A stretch of 7,815 bases of DNA from JAIEPT01 sp038217425 (GCA_038217425.1 JBBQPM010000264.1:1-7815), one strand, 5' to 3'; counted from the stretch's first letter, positions 1-6,777 are shown. Made by a program: numbers and translations. The notes: generated from the letters alone by a model not told the origin.

Positions 1-1758
1 CGTGGCGGCGAGATCAAAGCTGCGCCAGGCGATCGGCTCGTCGGGATTGATCTGCGTGAAGTAGCCGCCGGTCGCCTCGGCCGCGGCGCGCATGAAGGCG
101 CGATTCCAGCGCCGGCCCACGCCGACGCCGACGTACTGCGCCCCCGCGGGGAGCTTCTTCACCAACGTCGGAATCTGCGGCGAGCCCAGTGCCGCAACGC
201 CGCTCCCCAGATGCACGAGCATAGTCTCGCGGCCCTGGGTCACGTGGGGCCTGTATGCGTCCAGGGCGGCGCCGAGGTCCAGGGCGCCGATCAGGTGCGC
301 CTTCTCCAGAAACGCGATGCCCGAAGCCAGGTTCTCCGGCGTCAGTGACATGGGCTTGTCATTATGGAAGCGCACGCGCGTGCCAGCCGTCGCGATCAGG
401 AACGTGTCGCCCGGCTCCGCCTGCTGCAGCAAGTGCCGCACGATCTCGACCTGGGTCCGCGCCAGGAGCGGATCGCGGTCGCCGGAGGACTCGAAGAGAA
501 TGAGCCAATTGCGATCGGGACGTACGGCGGGGGCATCGAGCTTGGGTTGATAACGCATCATGAAATACTCGGCGCCGTCGAGTTTCGTCTGCGCGAAGCG
601 CGGCTCATCGGGGAGCACAGGTTGCTCGAGCAGCAGCACGAGGTCGCGATCGGTGCGTGCGTTCTTCCCTTCCGCCCAGAGACACAGGCCCGCCTCGTTC
701 GTCTCTTGAAACTTATGCGACGGACTTTGCCAGCGCACCTTTTGGCCGTTCGCGACGTTGACGGCGCAACTCCAGTGCTCGACCTGCTGCAGCGAATGCC
801 CCGCGGGGAAGCGGTACTGCGTTTGGCCGTAGAGGGTCGGCAGCTTTTGCGTGTAGCTGAGAATGAGCCGTTTCTCCATGCGCGGCTCGAGCGGAAAGAT
901 GCGCATCTTGAAGGTGCTGCCGTCGAGCCATTCGAGTAGCGCCGGGTCGCGGTTGGCGTTGCGGATCGTTTCATACACGTTGCGGCCATGATCGCGATCG
1001 ACCATGCCGGCCTCCATGCGCTCCCCTTCGACGTACATCACGAAGTGCGACAGCGACGCATCGGGCGGCAGCGGAAAGTAGAAGATGGCCTCGCGCTGCG
1101 ACGATTCGTGATTGAAGTACGTCTGATCGATGGTGGTGCGGGCGAAGCCGTCTTCGATGTGGACGTCCAGATGCAACTTCCGCAAGGAGATCTTCGCTTC
1201 CTGCCCGTTCGCGTCGCGAGCTTGCAGCGATCCGCCGGCGTAGGAACTCGCCGGCACGAGCGGCGACCCCGCGTGCAGCTCCTGCGTCCAATCGAGCAGA
1301 TGCGACGCGCGCGGCAGCGGCTGCTTGTCGTTCTTCGCGTTCACGCTCCAACCGGCGCTCAGCGTCTGCTCTGGATTGAGCAGCGCGGAGCCGCGCGTGA
1401 CTGCGACGGCGCTCCCCGTGCCCTCAACGCGCACTCGCACATGGCCCCCCTTGATAAGCACGTCGCGCCCGGGCGCCTTGATCCGCAGGCCGCGGTTCGT
1501 CTCGGCGTAAACCTCGCCCTTGCTCAGGCTGATCGCCCCCGGTTCGCTTGCGAGAACGTGGCTGCCGGCGTTGACAAAGAGGAGCGTGCCGTTCTCGAGC
1601 CGAACTCGCTGCTTCTGCGTCGGCCCGGTGGCAAGTTCCTGGCCGACCTTGAGTAGCAGCGGCTCCGTACGCTTCGGAGCCGGCTTGCTGGTGAGGCGCT
1701 CGGCGCCCTCGGCGAACAGGGCGAACAAGAGCACGCAGGACAAAGTCAATGGGCGCAT
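1..1758 (-). CDS. Exported FecR-like / VIT / vWA domain protein (3' end beyond window)
   Basis: An uninterrupted minus-strand frame gives 586 codons before leaving the window, so the C-terminus is missing. Residues 1-19 are a short signal peptide with a hydrophobic core (SCVLLFALF) and a likely cut after AEGA, so the product is exported. Residues about 36-140 resemble a FecR-type domain (VRLENGTLLFVNAGS, then ISLSKGEVYAE). Residues about 185-310 are a VIT (inter-alpha-trypsin) domain: DQTYFNHESSQREAIFYFPL, then a GMVDRDHGRNVYE-like segment. A vWA domain starts near residue 416 and is still running at the edge. Its metal site is degenerate: ESSGD replaces DxSxS, GALDLGAAL lacks the usual Thr, and HLGSG replaces the usual TDG. 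The chosen ATG has GGGAGG 7 bases upstream; an in-frame ATG at 1776 would add six residues but has a poorer ribosome site. FecR/VIT/vWA proteins are typical of Planctomycetota. The role is probably surface or periplasmic protein-protein contact, and the ligand is unknown. Confidence 0.9.
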   Translation of the reverse strand, partial: MRPLTLSCVLLFALFAEGAERLTSKPAPKRTEPLLLKVGQELATGPTQKQRVRLENGTLLFVNAGSHVLASEPGAISLSKGEVYAETNRGLRIKAPGRDVLIKGGHVRVRVEGTGSAVAVTRGSALLNPEQTLSAGWSVNAKNDKQPLPRASHLLDWTQELHAGSPLVPASSYAGGSLQARDANGQEAKISLRKLHLDVHIEDGFARTTIDQTYFNHESSQREAIFYFPLPPDASLSHFVMYVEGERMEAGMVDRDHGRNVYETIRNANRDPALLEWLDGSTFKMRIFPLEPRMEKRLILSYTQKLPTLYGQTQYRFPAGHSLQQVEHWSCAVNVANGQKVRWQSPSHKFQETNEAGLCLWAEGKNARTDRDLVLLLEQPVLPDEPRFAQTKLDGAEYFMMRYQPKLDAPAVRPDRNWLILFESSGDRDPLLARTQVEIVRHLLQQAEPGDTFLIATAGTRVRFHNDKPMSLTPENLASGIAFLEKAHLIGALDLGAALDAYRPHVTQGRETMLVHLGSGVAALGSPQIPTLVKKLPAGAQYVGVGVGRRWNRAFMRAAAEATGGYFTQINPDEPIAWRSFDLAAT

Positions 1759-1771
1759 GAGGAATCCTCCC
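1759..1771 (-). promoter_or_regulatory. Ribosome binding site of the VIT/vWA gene inside a small inverted repeat
   Basis: Read on the minus strand, GGGAGG lies 7 bases before the ATG, and the bases between can fold back on it: GAGG, a three-base loop, then CCUC directly before the AUG. The Shine-Dalgarno itself is clear. Occlusion by this short stem is an inference; a 4-bp stem is weak, so any effect would be modest. Confidence 0.6.
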
Positions 1772-2200
1772 GTCATGTGAATATTGGAATGCCAGGTGAT
1801 CCTAGTATTAGACGACGTTCACACACGCGTGTCACGCGCAATTCTGACTGGCGATTCTCCTCTGCGGAAATGTTGGCAGGGGCGATATCCGTCCTGGTTC
1901 AACGAGATGTAGGCCATTCCATGACGCGACGATGACGTTTTTCGATGGGTCCTAATTGCCGGCATCGTCGCCGGTGTATTCGTGGCCTTGTACCACCGTT
2001 GGAGAGCAGCGATCTCGGCAAACTGAAACGCCCCTAAACCTCGCCTTCGATCTCCCAGAAGCTCCGTTTTATTGGCGTGCAGCGAGCTCGTAGGGGGCGC
2101 TGCCAGCACCTCGAGAACTCCAGCCCGATCGTCGCGGTTCGACCGCAAGCGGCAGCGTCGCAGCGGCAAGAATTGGTCGAAAAATCTTGCGAAGCATGAA
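1772..2200. other. Gene-poor spacer between the VIT/vWA gene and the lexA operon
   Basis: No open frame here shows a ribosome site together with recognisable protein sequence. A minus-strand frame of 116 codons (1819-2169) has a low-complexity Arg-rich start and no domain. Visible items are a 10-bp palindrome ACACGCGTGT at 1823-1832, a TGTGAA/TTCACA inverted pair at 1776-1781 and 1818-1823, a small GCGGT-TCG-ACCGC hairpin at 2134-2146, and a start-less plus-strand frame with a membrane-helix-like translation at 1925-2026. The region separates GC-rich sequence on the left from a less GC-rich operon on the right, so an insertion junction may lie here, but I see no clear attachment repeat. Confidence 0.5.
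1925..2026 (+). pseudogene. Possible remnant of a small membrane protein
   Basis: This plus-strand frame begins after a TGA and ends at a TGA, translating to about 33 residues. It contains a convincing hydrophobic helix (VLIAGIVAGVFVALY) followed by a basic tail (HRWRAAISAN), a positive-inside pattern. No ATG, GTG or TTG lies before the hydrophobic stretch. An ATG at 1921 is in another frame and stops after four codons, so a frameshift near 1930 would be needed to join it. It may be a decayed small membrane protein gene or chance; a stretch this short cannot decide. Confidence 0.2.
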
Positions 2201-2205
2201 AATGT

Positions 2206-2234
2206 TTGCGTAGGGAGAGGAATTCTGGTAAAAT
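2206..2234 (+). promoter_or_regulatory. Predicted sigma-70-type promoter of the lexA operon
   Basis: A -35-like TTGCGT at 2206-2211 and a -10-like TAAAAT at 2229-2234 are separated by 17 bases, the ideal spacing. Transcription would begin near 2241, about 38 bases before the lexA ATG. The local sequence turns markedly AT-rich here compared with the preceding 400 bases. The -10 matches consensus at five of six bases; the -35 is weak beyond TTG. Confidence 0.5.
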
Positions 2235-2242
2235 TAAGAAAC

Positions 2243-2260
2243 CCCTATTGGCCGATAGGG
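2243..2260 (+). promoter_or_regulatory. Palindromic operator candidate CCCTAT-N6-ATAGGG
   Basis: An 18-base inverted repeat has perfect 6-bp arms (CCCTAT / ATAGGG) around the nearly symmetric centre TGGCCG. It starts 8 bases after the predicted -10 box and so covers the expected transcription start, where a bound repressor would block initiation. It lies 18 bases before the start codon of a LexA-type repressor, and LexA proteins commonly autoregulate from such sites. The sequence differs from the enterobacterial CTGT-N8-ACAG and the Bacillus GAAC-N4-GTTC boxes; LexA motifs vary widely between phyla. That this protein binds it is inferred. Confidence 0.5.
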
Positions 2261-2278
2261 CTAAATGAGACGAGTGAA

Positions 2279-2962
2279 ATGCCCCCTAAGCGAAGCCCAG
2301 GACGACCGCCCATCCGCCATCTCACGCCGACGCAGCGAAATACGTTGCGTGAGATCAAGGATTTTGTCGTCAAATGTCAATATCCTCCCACCCTACAAGA
2401 CCTCTCCTCTCTTCTCAAAATTTCAACCGCCAGCGTTCACGAACAACTCGACCAACTCATTCGCAAGGGCTACCTTGAGCGCGAGGCCGGCAAAGCACGG
2501 GGCTTGCGGATCGTCCGCGAGTTCGAGGAAATCCCCTCCGATTTGGCATCAATCCCGTTGCTGGGCGTCGTTGCCGCTGGCAGTCCGCTGCTAGCGGAAG
2601 AAAACGTCTTGGGAGAAGTCCTTGTCGAAGCCGCTCTGCTAAAGTCCGGCCGTTGTTTTGCTCTGCGCGTCAATGGCGACAGTATGGTCGGCGCAGGGAT
2701 CATCGACGGAGGCATTGTCATCGTCCGGCAAATGCCGATGGCCGAGAACGGCGACATCGTCGTCGCCTTGGTAGACGGCGAAGCGACAGTCAAGCGGCTC
2801 AGCTTTCTTGACGGCGTCGTTGAGCTAAGACCGGAGAACCGACGTTTTCGCCCGATCGCGATCGGTCCTGAAATCGATTTTCGCATCGTCGGTAAAGTCG
2901 TCGGCATCCGCCGTTCCCAAGTATCGCTTCGAGACAGGAGTTTCGGTCAGGCGCCAGATTGA
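2279..2962 (+). CDS. lexA: LexA-type self-cleaving transcriptional repressor
   Basis: A 227-residue protein with the full LexA layout. Residues about 14-80 form the winged-helix DNA-binding domain (LTPTQRNTLREIKDFV, then TLQDLSSLLKISTASVHEQL and KGYLEREAGKARGLRI). Residues about 92-212 are the S24 peptidase domain. The self-cleavage bond is Ala100-Gly101 (VVAAGSPL), the nucleophile Ser135 (GDSMVGAGI) and the general base Lys172 (EATVKRL). The spacings (35 from scissile Ala to Ser, 37 from Ser to Lys) equal those of E. coli LexA, so it should be cleavage-competent when RecA is activated by DNA damage. The frame stays open back to an ATG at 2072, but that would place the promoter and palindrome inside the gene and adds 69 unrelated residues, so the ATG at 2279 is preferred despite a weak ribosome site. 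It heads a three-gene operon, with the next gene 28 bases away. It may be an element-borne copy rather than the host SOS regulator. Confidence 0.9.
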   Translation: MPPKRSPGRPPIRHLTPTQRNTLREIKDFVVKCQYPPTLQDLSSLLKISTASVHEQLDQLIRKGYLEREAGKARGLRIVREFEEIPSDLASIPLLGVVAAGSPLLAEENVLGEVLVEAALLKSGRCFALRVNGDSMVGAGIIDGGIVIVRQMPMAENGDIVVALVDGEATVKRLSFLDGVVELRPENRRFRPIAIGPEIDFRIVGKVVGIRRSQVSLRDRSFGQAPD

Positions 2963-2990
2963 TCCCTAGACGACGAAAGGCAGGAAATCG

Positions 2991-3962
2991 ATGCATCAGG
3001 CTTCGCATCAGAATTTCTTGGAGCAAGAGCCCGCCGAGTTCGGTCCCAGAAAATCCCATTATCTGATTGCGCTGCCGTCAACTGAGTTCAGCGCTGGCCA
3101 GTTCACCATCGACTACGTTTTCTCGGACGTCGATTCGGCATCAAGCTCCGCAAGCCCACAGACGATCGTTTCGAACAAATCTGCGGCATCCGTGCCGATG
3201 GCAGAGTCTGACTCAGCCCGAGAAGGCTGTACCTTCTTTCTTGTTTCCGACGTTCGGGCGGCCTGGTGTTCGCTCGCCGGATCGATAGACGTCCAAGAGG
3301 GTCATTCGTCTCGGACGGCTTCTGACGAAGTTGGTCAGGTTCGTCCCCTCGATCCGTCAGCGTGGACGGCGACGCCCGAAGCCGATCGACTGGTGCGCAT
3401 CACTGCCGTCTCGTTCTTGCGGAAGCGAGCCTTCATGGCACAAGACCTTGAGGATTTTTGCCAGGACTTGAGATTACATCTGCTCCAGCGGATCTCCAAA
3501 TTCAACCCGACGCGCGGCTCCTTGGCGGCATTCTCGCAAATTGTCTTACGCCGAGGTGCTCAGACGTTGATTCGGGATCGTCGCATCCGGAAACGCAATC
3601 CCGCCGTAAGCACCGCACTAGATACTCCGCTACGTTCGCTCGGTGGTGAAGACCAGCTTTTGACTCCTGTGAACCACCATCGACGCCGGCAATGCTATCC
3701 TCGCAGTCCCGAAGAAGTGACACAGCTTGCTTGGGACGTTGCCGAAGCCGCCAAGAAATTCACGCCGCGACAACGACGACTGGCTGATTTTTTGAAGAGC
3801 GGACTTTCGCTCACCGAGGCGGCGCAGGAGGAATCCATGCCTAGACAGACTTCGCAAGACGAACTGGCGAGAATGCGATCCAAATTCACCAAGGACGGGC
3901 TTCGTACTTACGCCGGTCTCGATCCCAGGATCAACTCAAAGAAAGGTAGGAAAAAGGCTTGA
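2991..3962 (+). CDS. Divergent sigma-70-family-like protein with long N-terminal extension
   Basis: A 323-residue protein. Residues about 128-203 resemble sigma region 2: QDLEDFCQDLRLHLLQRISK, then FNPTRGSLAAF and a basic RDRRIRKRN end, matching the usual pattern of an acidic helix, 'FDPxRGSF' and an Arg-rich helix. Residues about 242-305 resemble region 4, with FTPRQRRLADFL and GLSLTEAAQE preceding a recognition helix that is poorly conserved. There is no room for region 3. The first about 125 residues are unlike any sigma factor I know, Ser-rich, with one ordered-looking patch (FFLVSDVRAAWCSL). AGGAA 4-8 bases upstream supports the ATG at 2991. It sits 28 bases after lexA and overlaps the next gene by 4 bases, so it is probably under LexA control. 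Its likely role is to direct RNA polymerase to element promoters, but it could have lost sigma activity and act only as a DNA-binding or anti-host factor. The sigma call rests on motif pattern only. Confidence 0.7.
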   Translation: MHQASHQNFLEQEPAEFGPRKSHYLIALPSTEFSAGQFTIDYVFSDVDSASSSASPQTIVSNKSAASVPMAESDSAREGCTFFLVSDVRAAWCSLAGSIDVQEGHSSRTASDEVGQVRPLDPSAWTATPEADRLVRITAVSFLRKRAFMAQDLEDFCQDLRLHLLQRISKFNPTRGSLAAFSQIVLRRGAQTLIRDRRIRKRNPAVSTALDTPLRSLGGEDQLLTPVNHHRRRQCYPRSPEEVTQLAWDVAEAAKKFTPRQRRLADFLKSGLSLTEAAQEESMPRQTSQDELARMRSKFTKDGLRTYAGLDPRINSKKGRKKA

Positions 3963-5269
3963 GCACCTCATCATCGACTTCAAACCAGGCCGAAGTCCTT
4001 AAGTGCCTAACTGCACTTGCTTTATCTCAAAAGCAGTTGGGGAAATCGATTGCCGCTACCGTTGAGGCGTTAAAGGCTTATTCGGAACTACATTGCGATT
4101 CGCCTATCCAGGAAATTGTCCTCCTGCAAATAGCCGCTGACGCTCATGGAGCGCGCGCCAAACAGGCAGGCCCCCGTACTGCAAACCCCGAAAAATCTGC
4201 GTCTGAGACCGCACGTTCGGACGAAAACCATCACGTTCAAACAAACGAGCCATCCATCAGTAACCTCAATTCCCCTGTCGAAGCCGGTGCTCAGCAAAGT
4301 GTTAACCATGAGAACCAGGAGAGCCAAGAAGAACCAAGAGAAAAAACGAAAGCCAACGAGAGCCAGCGAGAGTCACCGAGCGGGGGGCCTCCCTCTAAAG
4401 CTGAACATGAAGAAGGCTCACAGGACGCGAATGTTTTTGAATCCTTGGTCGAGGGAACCGCTGACCGGGCGAGACAAGATCGCCAAGACGAATCAGCGAC
4501 AACCGCGGAACATCGGCAAGAAATGAAGAGCGTACCATCGCCAACGTTTGACGCAAAAGAATTCTGGAGAAAGGCTTTGACCCTTGCAGTCCCTGGGTTC
4601 CTCTGTGAACTTGTCAATCATCGAATGGTGCTGACCAATCCGGACTGGAAGTGGCAGACCCCCCTTTTCTTTTTCGTTCGAGCGGTGAAAACTCATCCCA
4701 ACCTTCGCGGACTGGAAGTGGCCGAGGTGTTCGAACAAGTCGATCGGGTCGTTCAGACTTGGGGCCGGGCGAAAGGCAAAAACGTATGCGGATGGCAACA
4801 TTTCTTTTTTATTTCGAAGGAGGATGCCAGTGCCGAGTTTTTGGGCTCCTGGGACAAAATTCGCTATCTGCCAGGCGAAAGCTCGCTAGACCAAGCGCTG
4901 CAGCAGGCACAAGAAACACCGTTACGACTTCCCAAGGAGATCATTGGCAAACGAAGCGAGCGGTATCCTGCCTTCGTGTCCCTGGCCGGTTGGCTCCAGG
5001 TTGTAGTCGGCGACGGGAATATTCTGCTTCCCGTGGACAAGCTTGCAGATCTACTTCAGGTTGAGCCCATGACGATTTCACGCTATCGGGGCTGGGCAGT
5101 ACAAGATAACTTCTTGAAGGAGGTCAAAGCTTACCACTTCAAGGGCAAGGGACAACGAGGTCGAGCGACGGAGTTTCGATTCAACGTTGCCCGTGTTCCC
5201 GTTCTCCACGAAAAGTCTCAGAAAGGAACAGACACGTCATTCCTGGCCGCCGCTACGCAGCTCAACTGA
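3959..5269 (+). CDS. Protein of unknown function with disordered middle and C-terminal winged helix
   Basis: A 436-residue protein starting at TTG. The TTG overlaps the TGA of the sigma gene (TTGA), with AGGTAGG 8 bases upstream, so translation is probably coupled. Residues about 8-68 look helical and may oligomerise. Residues about 70-195 are rich in Glu, Gln, Ser, Asn and Lys with few hydrophobics, an evident disordered linker. Residues about 198-330 form a folded domain rich in aromatics (EFWRKALTLAVPGFLCELVN, TPLFFFVRAV, CGWQHFFFIS). Residues about 335-412 look like a winged helix: LLPVDKLADLLQVEPMTISR, then the wing GKGQRGRATEFRFNV. Similar C-terminal modules occur in planctomycete DNA-binding and primase-associated proteins, as I recall them, but I cannot name the family. 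Its place behind lexA and a sigma factor suggests a regulator, or a replication or packaging organiser of a mobile element. No catalytic motif is visible. Confidence 0.8.
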   Translation: MSTSSSTSNQAEVLKCLTALALSQKQLGKSIAATVEALKAYSELHCDSPIQEIVLLQIAADAHGARAKQAGPRTANPEKSASETARSDENHHVQTNEPSISNLNSPVEAGAQQSVNHENQESQEEPREKTKANESQRESPSGGPPSKAEHEEGSQDANVFESLVEGTADRARQDRQDESATTAEHRQEMKSVPSPTFDAKEFWRKALTLAVPGFLCELVNHRMVLTNPDWKWQTPLFFFVRAVKTHPNLRGLEVAEVFEQVDRVVQTWGRAKGKNVCGWQHFFFISKEDASAEFLGSWDKIRYLPGESSLDQALQQAQETPLRLPKEIIGKRSERYPAFVSLAGWLQVVVGDGNILLPVDKLADLLQVEPMTISRYRGWAVQDNFLKEVKAYHFKGKGQRGRATEFRFNVARVPVLHEKSQKGTDTSFLAAATQLN

Positions 5270-5314
5270 CCGCAACTCAGAAAATCCTCGGCATGTAGTA
5301 ATCCTTTCGGGTAG

Positions 5315-5343
5315 TTCTCTGGTGCGGCTCTGCTGACAGAGAA
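5315..5343 (+). promoter_or_regulatory. Inverted repeat between the lexA operon and the methyltransferase gene
   Basis: TTCTCTG and CAGAGAA form perfect 7-bp arms around a 15-base centre, in the 95-base gap between the third operon gene and the methyltransferase. The long loop and absence of a T-run make it a poor intrinsic terminator. It could be a protein-binding site acting on the methyltransferase gene, whose GGAG ribosome site starts 12 bases further on. Function is not established. Confidence 0.3.
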
Positions 5344-5364
5344 TTATCAAACCCGGAGACCTCC

Positions 5365-6711
5365 ATGAATCTTGAAATGCGTCCGCTGAATCAGATCAAG
5401 CCCTACTCCAACAACCCCCGGCTCAACGACAACGCCGTGGACGCCGTCGCGGCCTCCATCCGCGAGTTCGGCTTCCGCCAGCCGATCGTGGTGGATGAGG
5501 ACGGCGTCATCATCGTCGGCCACACGCGGTTCAAAGCGGCGGAGCGCCTGGGATTGGCCGAAGTCCCGGTGCACGTCGCCGTGGGACTCACGCCCGCCCA
5601 GATCAAGGCCTACCGCGTGGCCGACAACCAGACGGCGCGGCTCTCCGAGTGGGACAGCGAAAAGCTGGTGGCCGAACTCATCGAACTGCAGAAACTCGAC
5701 TTCAACCTGGACCTCACCGGCTTCACGCCCGAGGAACTCACCGGGATACTGGCCCCCTCGACGCCGGAGGGACTGGTCGATCCCGATGCGGTGCCCGAGC
5801 CGCCCGACGCGGCCATCACTCAGCCCGGAGATCTTTGGGTTCTTGGCTCGCATCGCTTGCTCTGCGGCGACTCGAGCAAACCCGCCGACGTCGATCGCCT
5901 TCTGGACGGTGCCGCGATTCATCTGGTCAACACCGATCCGCCCTACAACGTGAAGGTCGAGCCGCGCAGCAACAACGCCATCGCCGCCGGCCTCAGCTCG
6001 TTCGCACCGTCCACGCATCACCAGAAGCTCGACGTCGCACGCCATCCCGAGAAGGCGCAGCCGACCACCAAGAAAATGCGGGCCAAGGATCGCCCGCTGG
6101 CCAACGACTTCGTTACCGACGGCGAGTTCGATCGGCTTCTCGCCGCCTGGTTCGGCAACATGGCCCGCGTGCTGCTTCCTGGTCGCGGCTTCTATATCTG
6201 GGGCGGCTATGCGAATCTGGGAAACTATCCGCCCGTGCTGAAAGCGAACGGCCTCTACTTCTCGCAATCGATTGTGTGGGATAAGGAACACCCCGTTTTG
6301 ACGCGTAAGGACTTCATGGGGTGCTTCGAGCTCGCGTTTTACGGCTGGAAGGAGGGCGCCGCCCACAAATACTTCGGGCCCAACAATGCCTTCGATCTCT
6401 GGCACGTCAAGAAGGTCAACCCGCAGAGCATGGTTCATCTGACCGAGAAGCCAGTCGAGCTTGCCAGGCGAGCGCTGGAGTATTCGTCCCTCCCCGGCGA
6501 GAACGTACTCGACCTGTTCGGCGGCTCCGGATCGACGTTGATGGCGGCGGAACAAACCGGACGCAAGGCCTTCCTCATGGAACTGGATATGCCGTACTGC
6601 GACGTCATTGTCCAGCGCTGGGAGACCTTCACCGGCAAGAAGGCCCAACGCATCCCCGCTAGCGGCACGACGCCGGGCCCGGTCGCGACGGCAGCGGCGA
6701 GTTGCGTGTGA
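5365..6711 (+). CDS. ParB-like domain / DNA methyltransferase fusion (beta-class, N6-adenine or N4-cytosine)
   Basis: A 448-residue two-part protein. Residues 1-about 110 are a ParB/Srx-like domain (LNQIKPYSNNPRLND, then the box GHTRFKAAERLG at 52-63, and YRVADNQT). Residues about 155-425 are a SAM-dependent DNA methyltransferase in the beta-class order: catalytic motif IV TDPPYN (DPPY 191-194) first, then the target-recognition part, then TEKPVELARRAL (from 360) and the SAM-binding motif DLFGGSGST (from 383). DPPY favours N6-adenine over N4-cytosine. A polar insert of about 45 residues (about 200-245, with KKMRAKDRPLAND) follows motif IV. GGAG 6 bases before the ATG supports the start. No restriction endonuclease lies beside it, so it appears to be an orphan of the kind common in phages and integrative elements, where such enzymes protect the element's DNA or regulate genes. 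A 433-codon frame on the opposite strand is a shadow. Confidence 0.92.
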   Translation: MNLEMRPLNQIKPYSNNPRLNDNAVDAVAASIREFGFRQPIVVDEDGVIIVGHTRFKAAERLGLAEVPVHVAVGLTPAQIKAYRVADNQTARLSEWDSEKLVAELIELQKLDFNLDLTGFTPEELTGILAPSTPEGLVDPDAVPEPPDAAITQPGDLWVLGSHRLLCGDSSKPADVDRLLDGAAIHLVNTDPPYNVKVEPRSNNAIAAGLSSFAPSTHHQKLDVARHPEKAQPTTKKMRAKDRPLANDFVTDGEFDRLLAAWFGNMARVLLPGRGFYIWGGYANLGNYPPVLKANGLYFSQSIVWDKEHPVLTRKDFMGCFELAFYGWKEGAAHKYFGPNNAFDLWHVKKVNPQSMVHLTEKPVELARRALEYSSLPGENVLDLFGGSGSTLMAAEQTGRKAFLMELDMPYCDVIVQRWETFTGKKAQRIPASGTTPGPVATAAASCV

Positions 6712-6726
6712 GGCCCGCCAACGAGA

Positions 6727-6747
6727 GACGCCCCGCGTGGGGGCGTC
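6727..6747. terminator. Hairpin between convergent genes, probable bidirectional terminator
   Basis: GACGCCCC and GGGGCGTC pair perfectly as an 8-bp, very GC-rich stem around the loop GCGTG. It lies 16 bases after the methyltransferase stop and 31 bases after the stop of the convergent HARE-HTH gene, the expected place for a shared terminator. No strong T-run follows on either strand (TCTCTCGTT on the minus side is the nearest), so efficiency is uncertain. Confidence 0.55.
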
Positions 6748-6777
6748 CTGAGCGATGCGAGGCGAATCGAGGGACGA

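Noticed and set aside
364..1656. Plus-strand open frames of 191 and 222 codons over the VIT/vWA gene
   Set aside because: Their translations are Arg/Leu-rich without motifs, whereas the minus-strand frame gives a signal peptide and three recognisable domains through the entire region.
2134..2146. GCGGTTCGACCGC, resembling a tRNA T-arm and thus a possible integration remnant
   Set aside because: The loop is only three bases instead of seven and no acceptor or anticodon stem surrounds it.
1819..2169. Minus-strand frame of 116 codons
   Set aside because: No ribosome site, no recognisable domain, and its composition matches translated noncoding DNA.
2072..2278. Upstream extension of lexA to an earlier ATG
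   Set aside because: The added 69 residues are unlike LexA, and the extension would contain the promoter and palindrome; the normal LexA length fits the start at 2279.
2852..2865. 14-base perfect palindrome CCGATCGCGATCGG inside lexA
   Set aside because: It lies in well-conserved coding sequence, and similar CGCGATC strings recur in the window through codon use (for example near 389, 645 and 988), so no regulatory role is supported.
5347..6648. A 433-codon open frame opposite the methyltransferase gene
   Set aside because: It runs antisense to a clearly recognised enzyme, has no domain pattern, and is the usual artefact of GC-rich codon use.
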